The notes: generated from the letters alone by a model not told the origin. 64,000 bases of DNA from Bernardetia sp. ABR2-2B (GCF_037126435.1 NZ_CP147020.1:2407293-2471292), one strand, 5' to 3'. Shown: positions 1 to 10,700, numbered from the stretch's first letter. A program made the numbers and translations.

Positions 1-478
1 TTGATGGTTGTTTTTCTGTTTTTACAGAATATTGAATCTTATTTTTATAAAAACTATGGTATCTACCAAAATCTATTTTTGTTGTGTCCATCATACTACC
101 TAATGCAGCTTTACTGACTAAAGGGTCTTTTTGATACAAATCAGAAACATATTTCATTGAGGCATTGCTTCTACCTCCCATTGACCTATTATTTGTGTAA
201 CTCTCTAGGTAGCGAAAAACATAGACAAAATGTTCGACAGAAGGTGGAGTCTGACAGTTAGCAATTTGTACTTGAAATTTTGAAAGACTATCCTTTTCAA
301 CCACCGAATAAGCCGTAGAAATATATATTTTTTCAAGAACATCATTAGTTCGTTTTTTGGCTTCTTCATTTTTGATTTGAGAAAGCCATTGGTTTGGAGG
401 AATTGGAGTTTTTTCTTCTTTTTGCTTACAGGCTGTACACAAAACTAAGAGTAGAAATAAGAAAGCTAGATTTTTCAT
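1..478 (-). CDS. Lipoprotein, C-terminus outside window
   Basis: An open frame starts at the ATG at 476-478 (reverse strand) and runs without a stop through position 1, giving about 159 visible residues. The N-terminus is a short lysine, a hydrophobic stretch and a lipobox ending at Cys17 (VLCTAC), so it is predicted to be a lipoprotein in the periplasm or outer membrane. The rest is hydrophilic and I recognise no domain. It lies 35 nt downstream of another lipoprotein gene on the same strand and is probably cotranscribed with it. Function unknown; the gene is truncated only by the window edge. Confidence 0.75.
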   Translation of the reverse strand, partial: MKNLAFLFLLLVLCTACKQKEEKTPIPPNQWLSQIKNEEAKKRTNDVLEKIYISTAYSVVEKDSLSKFQVQIANCQTPPSVEHFVYVFRYLESYTNNRSMGGRSNASMKYVSDLYQKDPLVSKAALGSMMDTTKIDFGRYHSFYKNKIQYSVKTEKQPS

Positions 479-513
479 TTTTCCATTTGTTATAGTAAAT
501 TTTCACTTGTCAG

Positions 514-1218
514 TTAATTTTCCATTTCTAGTATTCCAATTTCTTTTATGCTTCCATTATCTTGTATTTTATAGATTGTTCCTAGTTTTGGTATCATTCC
601 TTGACTGCTTTCTTTATAGTCGATACATCTTATTGTATTGTCTGGATGATAATAAAATGTTGTTTTTCCTTCTTGTGCTAGTCTATCTTTAGAGCCTTTT
701 ATGTGGTATTGTACATTTTTGTGTGCTATCGGATTTCCTAGTTCATCAAAAGTAATGAGTTTGGTAAATTGAATATTTGTTCCTTCAAAAGCATAAAATA
801 AAAGAGCCGTAATTCCGTTTGGCATGTTATCTAATTTTCCAATTAAATAAAGTCTATTATTATTTTTTGGTGCTAATAATATAGTTTCATTTATTCCGTT
901 CGTAATATCAAAATAAGAATTATAGGTATCTATAAAAAGGCGAGAGTATAAACTCAAATTTAGATTCTCGTCTATGAAAAAGGGACTTTCAATACTTTTG
1001 GTAGTGCGTACAAATTCTGAAAAATTTTGATTGACAACCCCATTTCTCAAAAATAAATTTCTACGTTTTATGTCTTTACTTTCATCATAAATATTTGACT
1101 CATCTACATTAACTCTTCTGTCCCTTTTTTGGTAGGAGTTCATATTTCCTATTACGCACGAAGAGAGGATAACAGAAAAGAATAAAAATATGAAGGAAGA
1201 AATTTTGAAGATTTTCAT
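514..1218 (-). CDS. Hypothetical lipoprotein
   Basis: 234 residues. The N-terminus has a hydrophobic signal and a lipobox (ILSSC, Cys21), so export and lipidation are predicted. The C-terminal half contains short beta-strand-like segments such as 'TFDELGNPIAH' and 'TTFYYHPDNTI', which loosely resemble YwqK/MORN-style repeats, but I cannot assign a family. It sits 49 nt downstream of a BamA-like gene and 35 nt upstream of a second lipoprotein gene, all leftward, suggesting an envelope operon. Function unknown. Confidence 0.75.
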   Translation of the reverse strand: MKIFKISSFIFLFFSVILSSCVIGNMNSYQKRDRRVNVDESNIYDESKDIKRRNLFLRNGVVNQNFSEFVRTTKSIESPFFIDENLNLSLYSRLFIDTYNSYFDITNGINETILLAPKNNNRLYLIGKLDNMPNGITALLFYAFEGTNIQFTKLITFDELGNPIAHKNVQYHIKGSKDRLAQEGKTTFYYHPDNTIRCIDYKESSQGMIPKLGTIYKIQDNGSIKEIGILEMEN

Positions 1219-1267
1219 TTGTGGAAATTTGAGTAATCAGAAGAGTATAAATAGCTAAAAAACACAA

Positions 1268-2479
1268 TCAAAAAGCCTCTGCAATGCCAAAATAAAAGTT
1301 CCATTTCTCACCTCTTGCTACATCAAAACGAATATTGAGGTTTTCAGATTTTACAATTTTGAGACGCAAACCAGCTCCATAACCTACTTTTAAATTATCA
1401 AAACTCAAATCTGAAGTGGTATGATAAACATCTCCTGCACCAGCAAACAAAACCATTCCGATAGGCTCATAAATAGGAAAGCGATATTCCATTTGAGCAG
1501 CTATCATATTATTATCTAAAAAACGACCTTTGTAATATCCACGCATCAAATCACTACCACCCAAAGGAGCTAACTCTCCTAAAGGTGTACTTCCATCAGT
1601 AAAATATCCATAGCCTTGAAAAGCTAGAATGTCGTTGCGATGAGAAAGTTTGAAATACTGTCGTAAATCTACTCTCGTTACTTGGAAGGGTACACCTCCC
1701 AAAGCTTGTCCATGGAAGGCGTGTCTAAATTCATAGAAAGAACCATCCAAAGCATTCAGTACATTATCTCTAGAATCATATGTAGCAGCCAGTTCGATAC
1801 CAGCCGAAACAGAACCATTAAACCCAAGAGGTTGTTCTTGAATCAGTAATCCATCTTTTTCTAGCTCCATATCCCAAATATTGTTGTAACGAATACCTGC
1901 ACCAATAAAGAGTTTGCCTACTACTCTTTTCATTAAGAGAGGACTAATTAGAAGGGTCTGATATTCAAATAACTCTTCATTCTTTAAAGAGCTTTTATTA
2001 CCAATTCCATAATACTGTTGTGGAAATTTAGAATATCCTAAGTTTCCTTTGAGTATCCATTTCTCATCATTGAAGAAAACCGTATAACCAGAGTTTACGA
2101 CAACCTGCTTTCGGAGCGTATAAAGTGCCGAAATTGGCATATTCGAAGTACGGGTTTTGCTACTGGCATTTTTAAACTTGAACAACCACTTTGCACCAAT
2201 TCCAAAACCCCAATTTGTTTCTGGTTTATAAGAAATAATAGGAGAGATGACGAATTTGCTACGAAAACGAGTAGAATCCTCTAGCTTATCAGCTTTATTT
2301 CTAAACTCTACGTAATCAATTACTTTATCAAAAAAGGTTTCTTTTTTATGATTTTCAGTCTCTGTTTTTGTAGAATCTTGTATGTTCTCAGATTGAGCAT
2401 TGGCTGTCTTTTGAGTAGAAATAGAGAGTAAAACTATCAGGAATAAGGCTATAAAGACTTTGTTAGTAAAAATTTTCAT
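1268..2479 (-). CDS. BamA/TamA-family outer-membrane beta-barrel (surface antigen D15-like)
   Basis: 403 residues. A signal peptide (about residues 1-28, cleavage near TANA-Q) is followed by a long series of alternating amphipathic strands, and the protein ends in phenylalanine as outer-membrane barrels often do. The segment 'LGGSDLMRGYYKGRF' near residues 300-315 resembles the VRGF/Y motif of loop 6 in the BamA/Omp85 barrel. There is no room for POTRA domains, so this is a barrel-only D15-like protein rather than BamA itself. Role in assembly or transport is unknown. It is first in a leftward group with two lipoprotein genes. Confidence 0.8.
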   Translation of the reverse strand: MKIFTNKVFIALFLIVLLSISTQKTANAQSENIQDSTKTETENHKKETFFDKVIDYVEFRNKADKLEDSTRFRSKFVISPIISYKPETNWGFGIGAKWLFKFKNASSKTRTSNMPISALYTLRKQVVVNSGYTVFFNDEKWILKGNLGYSKFPQQYYGIGNKSSLKNEELFEYQTLLISPLLMKRVVGKLFIGAGIRYNNIWDMELEKDGLLIQEQPLGFNGSVSAGIELAATYDSRDNVLNALDGSFYEFRHAFHGQALGGVPFQVTRVDLRQYFKLSHRNDILAFQGYGYFTDGSTPLGELAPLGGSDLMRGYYKGRFLDNNMIAAQMEYRFPIYEPIGMVLFAGAGDVYHTTSDLSFDNLKVGYGAGLRLKIVKSENLNIRFDVARGEKWNFYFGIAEAF

Positions 2480-2656
2480 TCAATTAAAATATAATAGTAC
2501 AGGATAAGGAGAGTAAAAAAGCAAAAAAATAGATTTCCTAACAAATTTTTTGATTGCATTAGGAGAGAAATCTAACTGTAAGACGAAACTTTTTAGCAAT
2601 TTGTTGAAGCTACCCCCTTAAAAGGTAAAATTAATTATGATTTTGAAACAATTGCT

Positions 2657-3106
2657 TTACTTCCAAAACTGCCACCATTTTTTAATTTTTGAAGGTTTTG
2701 AGGTTTCTATGTTTTCTAAATCGAATGATATGGATATTTTAGATTCTGCTTTCTGTAATTTAGCCAAGTTCAAATCAATACCATTTTCTTCTATAAACTT
2801 CTGAAACTCTATCTGTTTTAGCTCTTGGTCTGTAATTCCTTTTTGTGGGATTCTGATAATAGAATCATCATTTTTTTCTATTCTTTGTATCCAACCTACT
2901 ATTTCTTTTTGTGCTTCCGTAGGCATAGAGCTTTCTGCCGAAACATCTATTTCTAAATTTTCATTGAGCATAAAATAATCAAGTGCATGAATCACAAAAA
3001 AAGTCTGATTTGTTGTATCATAACAGAAAGAACGAGTAAACTCATTTGGAGGAGAGGAAATGGCTGCTTTGATTAGCTCAATGATTTGATTTTTTTGGTT
3101 CATCAT
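2657..3106 (-). CDS. Hypothetical protein, coupled to TPR lipoprotein gene
   Basis: 149 residues with no signal peptide. It is acidic in the middle and ends in a basic, Trp-rich tail (KIKKWWQFWK). I recognise no domain. The start codon overlaps the stop of the upstream TPR gene in the arrangement ATGATGA, so translation is probably coupled; either of two adjacent ATGs (3106 or 3103) could be used. Likely cytoplasmic or a peripheral membrane protein. Function unknown. Confidence 0.65.
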   Translation of the reverse strand: MMNQKNQIIELIKAAISSPPNEFTRSFCYDTTNQTFFVIHALDYFMLNENLEIDVSAESSMPTEAQKEIVGWIQRIEKNDDSIIRIPQKGITDQELKQIEFQKFIEENGIDLNLAKLQKAESKISISFDLENIETSKPSKIKKWWQFWK

Positions 3107-4257
3107 TTACACACTAAATTTATTCTTCTCTGTGCCTCTTTATTTCCTAGACTTACAGCTTTATGAAAATCGTTACAGGCTTGTTCATCTTTATCTAACC
3201 TAAGATAAACTATTCCACGTAACTCATAGGTTTGGTCTTTATCTGTTTCTTCAATATCTGCATTAATAATTTTATCAAAATCTTTAATAGCACTTTCATA
3301 ATCACCTAAATGTGAGTAAATAAAACCTCTTAGTTCTAATGCACTATAATTAGCAGGTTCTTGTTTCAATATCGCTGAGTAACAATAGATTAATTCTTGC
3401 TTGTTGCCTAATTTTTTATATATTCTACTCATATTCCAATATATATCTAAGCGTGTGCTGTCCAAATCTACAGCCTTCTTATAGTTTTCTAATGCTTCGT
3501 TTTTTTGGTTTTGTTGTGCATAAATAAATCCTCTATGGTAATAAGGGGAAACTAAATCTTGACATAGTTCAATAGAATTATCGAAGTCTCTTAGAGCCTT
3601 GTCTATTTCTTCTAACTGATAGTAAACTTCGCCTCGCAATGTATAAGCCAAACATTGGTGTTCTGAGCCTTCAAGTTGTGAGATTGCAGAATCAAAATCT
3701 ACTATTGCTTTCTTATATAGCTTATCTTCACTATACAATCTTCCTCGCCTGTTGTATGCAAGAGCGTTTTTTAAGGGTTTGTTTTCTATTGACATAGTAA
3801 AATACTTGTAAGCACTATCAACCTCCCTTTTCATTCTATAAGCATCTCCTATTTGAAAATAAGGCTCAAATTTTTCAGAATCAATATTTGCTAATTTTTG
3901 ATATACTTGTATGGCATCATCATAATTCCCTAGAAAGGAATGGGCTTGTCCTAACATATTCTTCGTATCGATAGAAGTATCTCCTAATTCTATCATTTTT
4001 TGACAATCCTCTAAACATAGCTGCCATTTATCCAGCATAACTCTTGCAGAATGACGAGCTAAATATATTTCTCTAAGTGAGTCTACATGTAAAGTATCAC
4101 TACTGGCTAAAATTTGATTGCAGTATTCTTCAGCTTGTTGATAGTTTTTATTGTTAATCTCTTCCCAAGCTTTTGTTAGTAAATCTTCCTTAACTTCCTC
4201 TTTGCAAGAACAAAAAAGAAAGCCTATTATGAAAAGAGACAATAGTATATTTTTCAT
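3103..4257 (-). CDS. TPR-repeat lipoprotein
   Basis: 384 residues. The hydrophobic N-terminus ends in a lipobox (LFCSC, Cys18). The remainder is a solenoid of about nine to ten tetratricopeptide repeats, visible as recurrent motifs such as 'AYNRRGRLYSEDKLYKKAI', 'YYHRGFIYAQQNQKNEAL' and 'ELRGFIYSHLGDYESAI'. TPR proteins act as protein-interaction scaffolds; the partner here is unknown. It overlaps the downstream 149-residue gene by 4 bp and lies downstream of the hairpin that ends the S41 peptidase gene. Confidence 0.85.
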   Translation of the reverse strand: MKNILLSLFIIGFLFCSCKEEVKEDLLTKAWEEINNKNYQQAEEYCNQILASSDTLHVDSLREIYLARHSARVMLDKWQLCLEDCQKMIELGDTSIDTKNMLGQAHSFLGNYDDAIQVYQKLANIDSEKFEPYFQIGDAYRMKREVDSAYKYFTMSIENKPLKNALAYNRRGRLYSEDKLYKKAIVDFDSAISQLEGSEHQCLAYTLRGEVYYQLEEIDKALRDFDNSIELCQDLVSPYYHRGFIYAQQNQKNEALENYKKAVDLDSTRLDIYWNMSRIYKKLGNKQELIYCYSAILKQEPANYSALELRGFIYSHLGDYESAIKDFDKIINADIEETDKDQTYELRGIVYLRLDKDEQACNDFHKAVSLGNKEAQRRINLVCK

Positions 4258-4281
4258 AGAATAAATTTATTTTTGATTTAA

Positions 4282-4318
4282 AACTACAAAAGTTCCATCT
4301 CTTATAGAAATGGAACTT
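4282..4318. terminator. Hairpin repeat copy 1, probable terminator of S41 gene
   Basis: GTTCCAT and ATGGAAC form the stem around CTCTTATAGAA. Read leftward the stem is followed by TTTTGTAGTTTT. It lies 11 nt past the S41 peptidase stop codon. The same roughly 36-nt sequence recurs at 7672-7709 and, degenerate, at 6741-6773. Confidence 0.6.
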
Positions 4319-4328
4319 TCAAGCAACT

Positions 4329-5849
4329 CTATTTATTCTTTATCAATTCTAATACATAATTAAGTTGTGTATCTTCATTTTTGATAAAGTCCTCGTAGGA
4401 CTGAACTACTTCATAATTTGGTTTGACTCCACTTCCAAGAGGTTGATTTTCTTTATTTGGAACATCTTGTTCTAAATTAACAATAGAAAAAAAAGTTTCT
4501 AATTTAGATTTTGGTAAGGTATAACTTACTGATGTATGTCCATTGTGTCCATAATACCCTCCTTGTGTTTCTTCTCCTACCACAATAGTATTTTTTTCTG
4601 ATGCACTCATAGCAGCAAACAAACTTCCAGCAGAAGCAACTCTAGGAGTAATCATCAAATATACTTGTCCCGTAAAAGCATTTTTATTTGGTGTACGAAC
4701 CTTATGGTCAGCACTAGTAGAATCTTGATAATATTTGCCTTCTTTTTCAATAGGAAACTCTTCCCTTAATTGTTTTGTATAAACAATCTTAGCAATAGGC
4801 TTCAAATAAAATGGTACTACTCCTTTTATGTATCTCAAATATGGAATCTTATTAAAAGACACCCAAGCTTGTTTGTTTTCCCTAAAATTTCTTGAAGAAA
4901 GATAAGAATAAGTCACCAAATCATTTGGATCTGTTCCTCCCCCATTATGTCTTACATCAACAATTAAATTTTTCACATCTTTTTCTTTTAATAATATAAA
5001 TACACTATCCAAAAATTCAGTATAACGAATATGAATAGGGTCTTTAGCATGTCCACCTATAGAAAAAGTATTTATGGTAAGTTTGGCAATATCATTTTCT
5101 AGCATCTCAAAAGAATAAGGTTTATCTTCCTCTTCTGACAAATAAGAATTTCTATCATAGGGTAAAGAATGACGCTTCTCTATAAAGTCTTTTTTATATT
5201 TTGCATAACTTACACTTTGAATAGTTTGAGTTAGAACCTCATTTGATTTTTCTGTTTTGTAAGTAACTAAAAATTGCTTTTGTTTTCCATAGTGAAGACG
5301 ATAATAGTAGCTAAAGCGTCCATTTATACCAATCGTTTTTCCAGTTTTGTTGAAACCATCAGTTGTATAGTATTTATGTAAATTAGGTAAAATATCTTTT
5401 ATTGAAGTATTATTTATTGAAATAATTTCTACTCCTAAAGGTATTTTTGTAGAGTTCATATTTATTCTGAGTTTTCCTTCAATGAGCTTTACAGGAAAAG
5501 GAAAATATCCTGTTTTTTCTGCTTTAATAGAAGCATATATTTTTGCTGGTAAATTCAGACCATTATGAAGACTTCCTTCAAAATCTGTTAGTTCCCAAAT
5601 GATATTATAAAAATCTCGGTAAGTAGAGGATTTTTCTATTTGACTTTCTGCCCATCTGTATATGCTATCAATTTCGTTTTTGCTTCGATATTTATAAAGC
5701 CCTGAATTCGCTTTTTCACGAATATTTTTGAATAACTTCAAATCTTTCTGCATTTTCTTTTGAGAAAATGAATCATCTATACTTTTTTGAGCATACAGAG
5801 AAAAAGATAATAGAAAGAAAGTAAAAATAGTGAGGAGTATGTTTTTCAT
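4329..5849 (-). CDS. S41-family peptidase (C-terminal processing protease/IRBP-like)
   Basis: 506 residues with a signal peptide (about 1-20), so periplasmic or secreted. The C-terminal half has the S41 core: 'NLIVDVRHNGGGTDPNDL' and then 'ITPRVASAGSLFAA', where Ser406 aligns with the nucleophile of the family. The usual downstream Lys of C-terminal processing proteases (GxxTxGKG) is replaced by 'GEETQGGYYG', so a Ser/Lys dyad is not evident; Bacteroidota S41 enzymes of this type may use a different triad or tetrad. Substrate unknown. It stands alone, with an AraC regulator upstream on the same strand (84-nt gap) and a hairpin after it. Confidence 0.82.
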   Translation of the reverse strand: MKNILLTIFTFFLLSFSLYAQKSIDDSFSQKKMQKDLKLFKNIREKANSGLYKYRSKNEIDSIYRWAESQIEKSSTYRDFYNIIWELTDFEGSLHNGLNLPAKIYASIKAEKTGYFPFPVKLIEGKLRINMNSTKIPLGVEIISINNTSIKDILPNLHKYYTTDGFNKTGKTIGINGRFSYYYRLHYGKQKQFLVTYKTEKSNEVLTQTIQSVSYAKYKKDFIEKRHSLPYDRNSYLSEEEDKPYSFEMLENDIAKLTINTFSIGGHAKDPIHIRYTEFLDSVFILLKEKDVKNLIVDVRHNGGGTDPNDLVTYSYLSSRNFRENKQAWVSFNKIPYLRYIKGVVPFYLKPIAKIVYTKQLREEFPIEKEGKYYQDSTSADHKVRTPNKNAFTGQVYLMITPRVASAGSLFAAMSASEKNTIVVGEETQGGYYGHNGHTSVSYTLPKSKLETFFSIVNLEQDVPNKENQPLGSGVKPNYEVVQSYEDFIKNEDTQLNYVLELIKNK

Positions 5850-5932
5850 GGTTCTGGTTGTTTGAATTTGAGAACTTATTTACTATTCACAAATTTCGGT
5901 AGAACGGATGAGCTACACTTGTACAATCTTGA

Positions 5933-6718
5933 CTATTTCAAAGTTTTTCTGTACTCATTAGGAGCAATTCCTATAAATCGTTTGAAAGTTTTAGAAAAAT
6001 GAGCTTGGTCTGCAAAGCCAAATTGATATGCAAAAGCAGTCAGTTCAGAGTGATAATTAATTTGCTTTTTTGCTGCAAATACTTTCTTCATTAAGACATA
6101 ATTTATAGGCGACATTCCAAATTTAGAACGAAACTGCCGAGCAAAACCAAATTTTTCCATATTCATAAAATATGCTAGTCCATCGACAGATAACTTTTCT
6201 TCTAAATTATTTTCTATGAATAATACTATCTCCTTCCATTTTATAGAATCATTTGTAGTTATATTTCTATTATCAATATCAGATAATTTCTTTAATGAGT
6301 TGAATAGATTACCTAGATTTTTTTGTATTAAGTTTGAATTATTGCTATCTAATGAGTTTTTGATTTCATAAAATAAAGGTATCAATGAAGGTTGAAATAA
6401 TTGACTATTTTCAAACTTGACATTCTTTTCTTTTAGACAATGATTGACTATATCTTGAGATACATATAAAGTGGTAAAAGAAATAGGAATATCTTTATTC
6501 AGAAGTGGATTCGCATGAACTTCATAAGGATTGGTAACAGAAATACTTCCTTTTTCACTATATAAAATAGAATCATTTATATCAATCACTTCTACACCTT
6601 GTTCAATCAATGAAATACAAAATGTTTCATGAAAGTGTTTTGGAAAATCTTTTTTCTGATTATGGATTGATAATATTTCAAAATTATCTAGGTTATTTGT
6701 TTTCTTTATGCTCATCAT
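5933..6718 (-). CDS. AraC-family transcriptional regulator
   Basis: 261 residues. The N-terminal part (about 15-150) has a cupin-like AraC sensor segment beginning 'HFHETFCISLIEQG'. The C-terminal 100 residues hold two helix-turn-helix motifs, with the family signature 'FADQAHFSKTFKRFIGIAP' near the end. Such proteins bind DNA and a small effector; the effector is unknown. It lies just upstream of the S41 peptidase gene on the same strand, so it may regulate it. Two adjacent ATGs occur at the start (6718 and 6715). Confidence 0.88.
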   Translation of the reverse strand: MMSIKKTNNLDNFEILSIHNQKKDFPKHFHETFCISLIEQGVEVIDINDSILYSEKGSISVTNPYEVHANPLLNKDIPISFTTLYVSQDIVNHCLKEKNVKFENSQLFQPSLIPLFYEIKNSLDSNNSNLIQKNLGNLFNSLKKLSDIDNRNITTNDSIKWKEIVLFIENNLEEKLSVDGLAYFMNMEKFGFARQFRSKFGMSPINYVLMKKVFAAKKQINYHSELTAFAYQFGFADQAHFSKTFKRFIGIAPNEYRKTLK

Positions 6719-6740
6719 TTTATATTGTCTTATTCTCCCT

Positions 6741-6773
6741 TAAAACTACAAAAGTTCTGTTTCTTATAGAAAA
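6741..6773. repeat. Hairpin repeat copy 2 (degenerate)
   Basis: Shares TAAAACTACAAAAGTTC and CTTATAGAAA with copies at 4282-4318 and 7672-7709 but the stem has decayed. It lies in the divergent gap between the AraC and ankyrin genes, so it cannot be a simple terminator there. Confidence 0.6.
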
Positions 6774-6894
6774 ATTTGCTTCTCTTTCACACTATTTTAT
6801 TTCCTTTTCGTATCTTGATACATAATCATTTCTAAATTTGAATGAAATAAATTTTAAGAAAAAACGAATATAACCATACTTATAAAATCATAAA

Positions 6895-7644
6895 ATGAGA
6901 ACAACTATTTGCCTATTATTCTACTTTATCTGTTTTTCTATTTACAGTCAAGACATTAATTTATCAAAAAGAAAAGTTACAAATCTTATTGTAAACGAAG
7001 ATATAGATTCTTTAGAAAAACTGATAAATCATGGCTTAGATATAAACAAACAGTATCGTAGAGGAGAAACCTTATTACATATAGCCACCTATCAAGAAAA
7101 AGTATCTGTTGTTAAATGGCTAATTCAGAAAGGAGCAGATGTAAATATTCAAAGTAACAATACATTTTCTACACCTCTAAATATATCCTCTTTTCTTTTT
7201 TATAGAAATGATTCTATTTCAGAACTTTTAATAAAGAATGGTGCAAAATCTGATATTTATCGCAAAATAAGTCCTCTGCAACAGACAATATTTGATAATA
7301 ATGAAAAAATACTTAAACTTCTTTTGGATTATAATGCTGATGTAAATGCACACTGTGAAGAATGTTGCAACCGTTCGGCGTTTTTATTTTGTTGTTATAG
7401 TGGAAATCAAAATCTTTTAAATATTTTGATTGATAACAATGCAGATTACACACATCTAGATTGTGATGGCGAAAATGGGCTTATGTATGCAATAGAGGCT
7501 GAAAACATTGACATAGTAAAAAAACTTATTCAGCTAGAATATGATTTTAATCAAGCTGATAACAAAGGCAAATCAATTTTAGATTATGCTTTGAAGACAA
7601 AGAATACTGTTTTGATTGAAATAATTGAGGAGTATATAAAATAG
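6895..7644 (+). CDS. Exported ankyrin-repeat protein
   Basis: 249 residues. A signal peptide (about 1-18, ending near SIYSQD) is followed by roughly six ankyrin repeats, seen as 'RGETLLHIATYQEKVSVVKW', 'ADVNIQSNN', 'NADVNAHCEECCNRSAFLF' and 'GENGLMYAIEAENIDIVKKL'. Ankyrin repeats mediate protein binding; no partner is evident. A possible -7 element (TAAATTTG, 6833-6840) precedes the gene, without a clear -33 box. A hairpin that could stop transcription from both sides separates it from convergent ileS. Confidence 0.85.
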   Translation: MRTTICLLFYFICFSIYSQDINLSKRKVTNLIVNEDIDSLEKLINHGLDINKQYRRGETLLHIATYQEKVSVVKWLIQKGADVNIQSNNTFSTPLNISSFLFYRNDSISELLIKNGAKSDIYRKISPLQQTIFDNNEKILKLLLDYNADVNAHCEECCNRSAFLFCCYSGNQNLLNILIDNNADYTHLDCDGENGLMYAIEAENIDIVKKLIQLEYDFNQADNKGKSILDYALKTKNTVLIEIIEEYIK

Positions 7645-7671
7645 AAAATTATTTAATCTCACTTACTTCCT

Positions 7672-7709
7672 AAAACTACAAAAGTTCCATCTCTTATAGA
7701 AATGGAACT
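7672..7709. terminator. Hairpin repeat copy 3, probable bidirectional terminator
   Basis: Near-identical to the copy at 4282-4318 (GTTCCAT / ATGGAAC stem). It lies between the convergent ankyrin gene (ends 7644) and ileS (ends 7735) and can fold in either transcript. Confidence 0.6.
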
Positions 7710-7734
7710 CTTGATTTTGATACTGTAATTGAAC

Positions 7735-10700
7735 TTAACTCAACTGATGAACTTTCATAGCTAAATTAACTTTTGTTTCTTCAGTTTCTAATTCTACTGA
7801 ATCATTTACCGAATCCAATACTTCCATTTCTAAGGCTTGTGTTTCATCACAAATATACTTTTTGAAGTTGGATAAAGCACCGTTCAAAAGTTCACTTCCT
7901 TTTTCCACTTGCAATAAAATCTTGTCTTGAACATCCAAACCTTCATCTTTTCTTAAGTTCTGAATACGGTTTACCAAATCTCTAGCAACTCCTTCTTGGC
8001 GTAACTCATCTGTAAGATTGACATCAAGAGCTACCGTAATTCCGTTTTCACTCATCACTACCCAGCCTTCAATATCCTCTGTTCCGATTTCTACATCATC
8101 TGGAGAAAGTGGAATAACCTCGCCATCAAGATTTAAGGTAAACACACCTGTTTGCTCTAAGGTAGCAATATCAGATTGTGTCATTGCTTTTACTTGTGCT
8201 GCAATTTTCGGCATCGCTTTTCCATACTGTCCACCTAATTTTTTGAAATTCGGCTTGATAGTTTTGGTAAGTTTATCAGAATCAGGAGCTAAAAACTCTA
8301 ATTCTTTTACATTTACTTCTGACAAAATCAGTTCTTGTACAGCTTTGATATGATTTTGAGTTTCTTCGTTTGCCACAGCCACCATTATTTTTTGTAACGG
8401 CTGACGAACTCTCATCTGGTTTTTCTTTCTCAATGCGTGTGTCATTGAAGAAATCTGTTGAGCGAGTTCCATTTGAGTTTCTAAATCTTTATTGATAAAA
8501 CTCTCATCAGAAACAGGAAAATCTGCTAAATGAACTGAAACTGTTTTATTATCCTTATCAGCTTTTTTCAAGTTGCGATACACAAAATCAGAATAAAAAG
8601 GCGCAATCGGAGAAGCGAGAACTGCAATCGTTTCCAAACACGTATGAAGTGTTTGATACGCTGCAATTTTGTCTTCTACTAATTCAGCTTTCCAAAAACG
8701 TTTTCTATTCAGACGAACATACCAGTTTGAAAGGTCTGCCGTAACAAATTTTGACATCGCACGAGCTGCCTTGGTAGGCTCATATTCTGCAAAGGCTGCA
8801 TCTACTTCAGCTATTAGAGAGTGCAGTTTTGAGATAACCCAACGGTCGCTTTCTGGACGTTTTGAAATTGGAATTAGATTATTTTCATCAAAATCAAAAT
8901 CATCTAAATTTGCATACAAAGCAAAGAATGAATACGTGTTTTGAAGTGTATTGAAAAACTTGCGCTGAATCTCTGTAATTCCATCTTGATTGAACCTTAA
9001 ACTATCCCAAGGATTAGAGTTTTCAATCAAATACCAACGAGTTGGGTCTGCGCCAAATTTTTCTAGTGTTTCGAATGGATTGACTGTATTTCCTAATCTC
9101 TTAGACATTTTACTGCCATTTTTATCTAAAACAAGTCCGTTCGAAATTACATTTTTATAGGCAACAGAATCGAAGAGCATCGTTCCGATAGCGTGAAGGG
9201 TAAAGAACCAGCCACGAGTTTGGTCTACTCCTTCTGCAATAAAATCAGCAGGGAAAGACTTTTCAAAGATTTCATTTTGCTCAAACGGATAGTGCCATTG
9301 TGCATACGGCATCGCTCCCGAATCAAACCAAACATCAATCAAGTCTAACTCTCTAGTGAGTTTTGTTTTGCCTTTTACAAGCGTGATATTATCCACATAC
9401 GGACGGTGAAGATCTGCACGGTTTGCCATAAATTCTTCTAAGAAAGTACGGTTTGCTTTTACTTCCTCTACACTTAATACCTTTGAGTCGTTTGCTTCTT
9501 GTATTCCTGCCAAAAGGTCTTTGATAGAACCAATACAAACTTCTTCTGTTCCTTCTTCATTTCTCCAAATTGGAAGAGGAGTTCCCCAATAACGAGAACG
9601 AGACAAGTTCCAATCTACAAGGTTTTCAAGCCAGTTGCCAAAACGCCCTTCGCCTGTACTTGCAGGTTTCCAGTTTATCGTTTTGTTTAGCTCTACCATT
9701 CTTTCCTTGTAGTCTGTCGTTTTGATAAACCAAGAATCCAAAGGATAATATAAAATAGGCTTATCTGTACGCCAACAATGAGGATAATTATGTTCGTATT
9801 TCTCTACTTTAAAGGCACGGTTAGATTTTTTGAGCTTAACAGCAATACGCAAATCTACACTTTCGTAGCCTTCTGCGCTTGTTACTTCTTTCGGTTCGTA
9901 TTCTTCTTTTACAGCTTCACCAGCAAAATCAGTAACTTCTTTTACAAAACGCCCTCTCTTATCTACAAGTGGCATTGGGTTTCCGTTCTCATCAGAAACC
10001 AAAATAGCAGGAATATTTGCTAATTTGGCAACACGAGCATCATCAGCACCAAAAGTAGGCGAGATATGAACGATACCAGTACCATCTTCTGTACTTACAA
10101 AATCTCCTAAAATTACTCTAAAAGCTGTACCATTTGTTTCGTCTGGCTTTACATAAGGCATAAGCTGCTCATACTCTAAGCCTTCTAATTTCTCTCCTTT
10201 ACACTGTTCTAAAATAGTGTAAGGGTGTTGATTTGGATGTTTTTCTTCATCAAAAATAGCGTGGTCGACGTATTTTTTAGGGTCAAATACTTTAGTAAGC
10301 AATGCCTTTGCTACGTATACATTTATTGGCTGCTTTGTGTATTGATTATGTGTTTCTACTTTTACGTATTCTATATTTTTTCCAACTGCCAAAGCAGAGT
10401 TTGAAGGAAGCGTCCAAGGTGTTGTTGTCCAAGCTAAAAGAAAATCATTTGCTGTTCCTTTTACCTTAAACTGCGCTGTCATAGATAAGTCTTTCACTTC
10501 ACGATAACACCCTGGTTGATTGAGTTCGTGTGAAGAAAGTCCTGTACCAGCAGCAGGAGAATACGGCTGAATGCTATATCCTTTGTATAAAAGTCCTTTT
10601 TCGTGGAATTGCTTTAAGAGATACCAAAGCGTTTCCATATACTTTCTATCAAAAGTAATATATGGATTGCCCAAATCTACCCAATAGCCCATTTTAGTTG

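Noticed and set aside
8018-8353. 111-codon plus-strand ORF inside ileS
   Set aside because: Antisense to conserved ileS codons, no recognisable protein.
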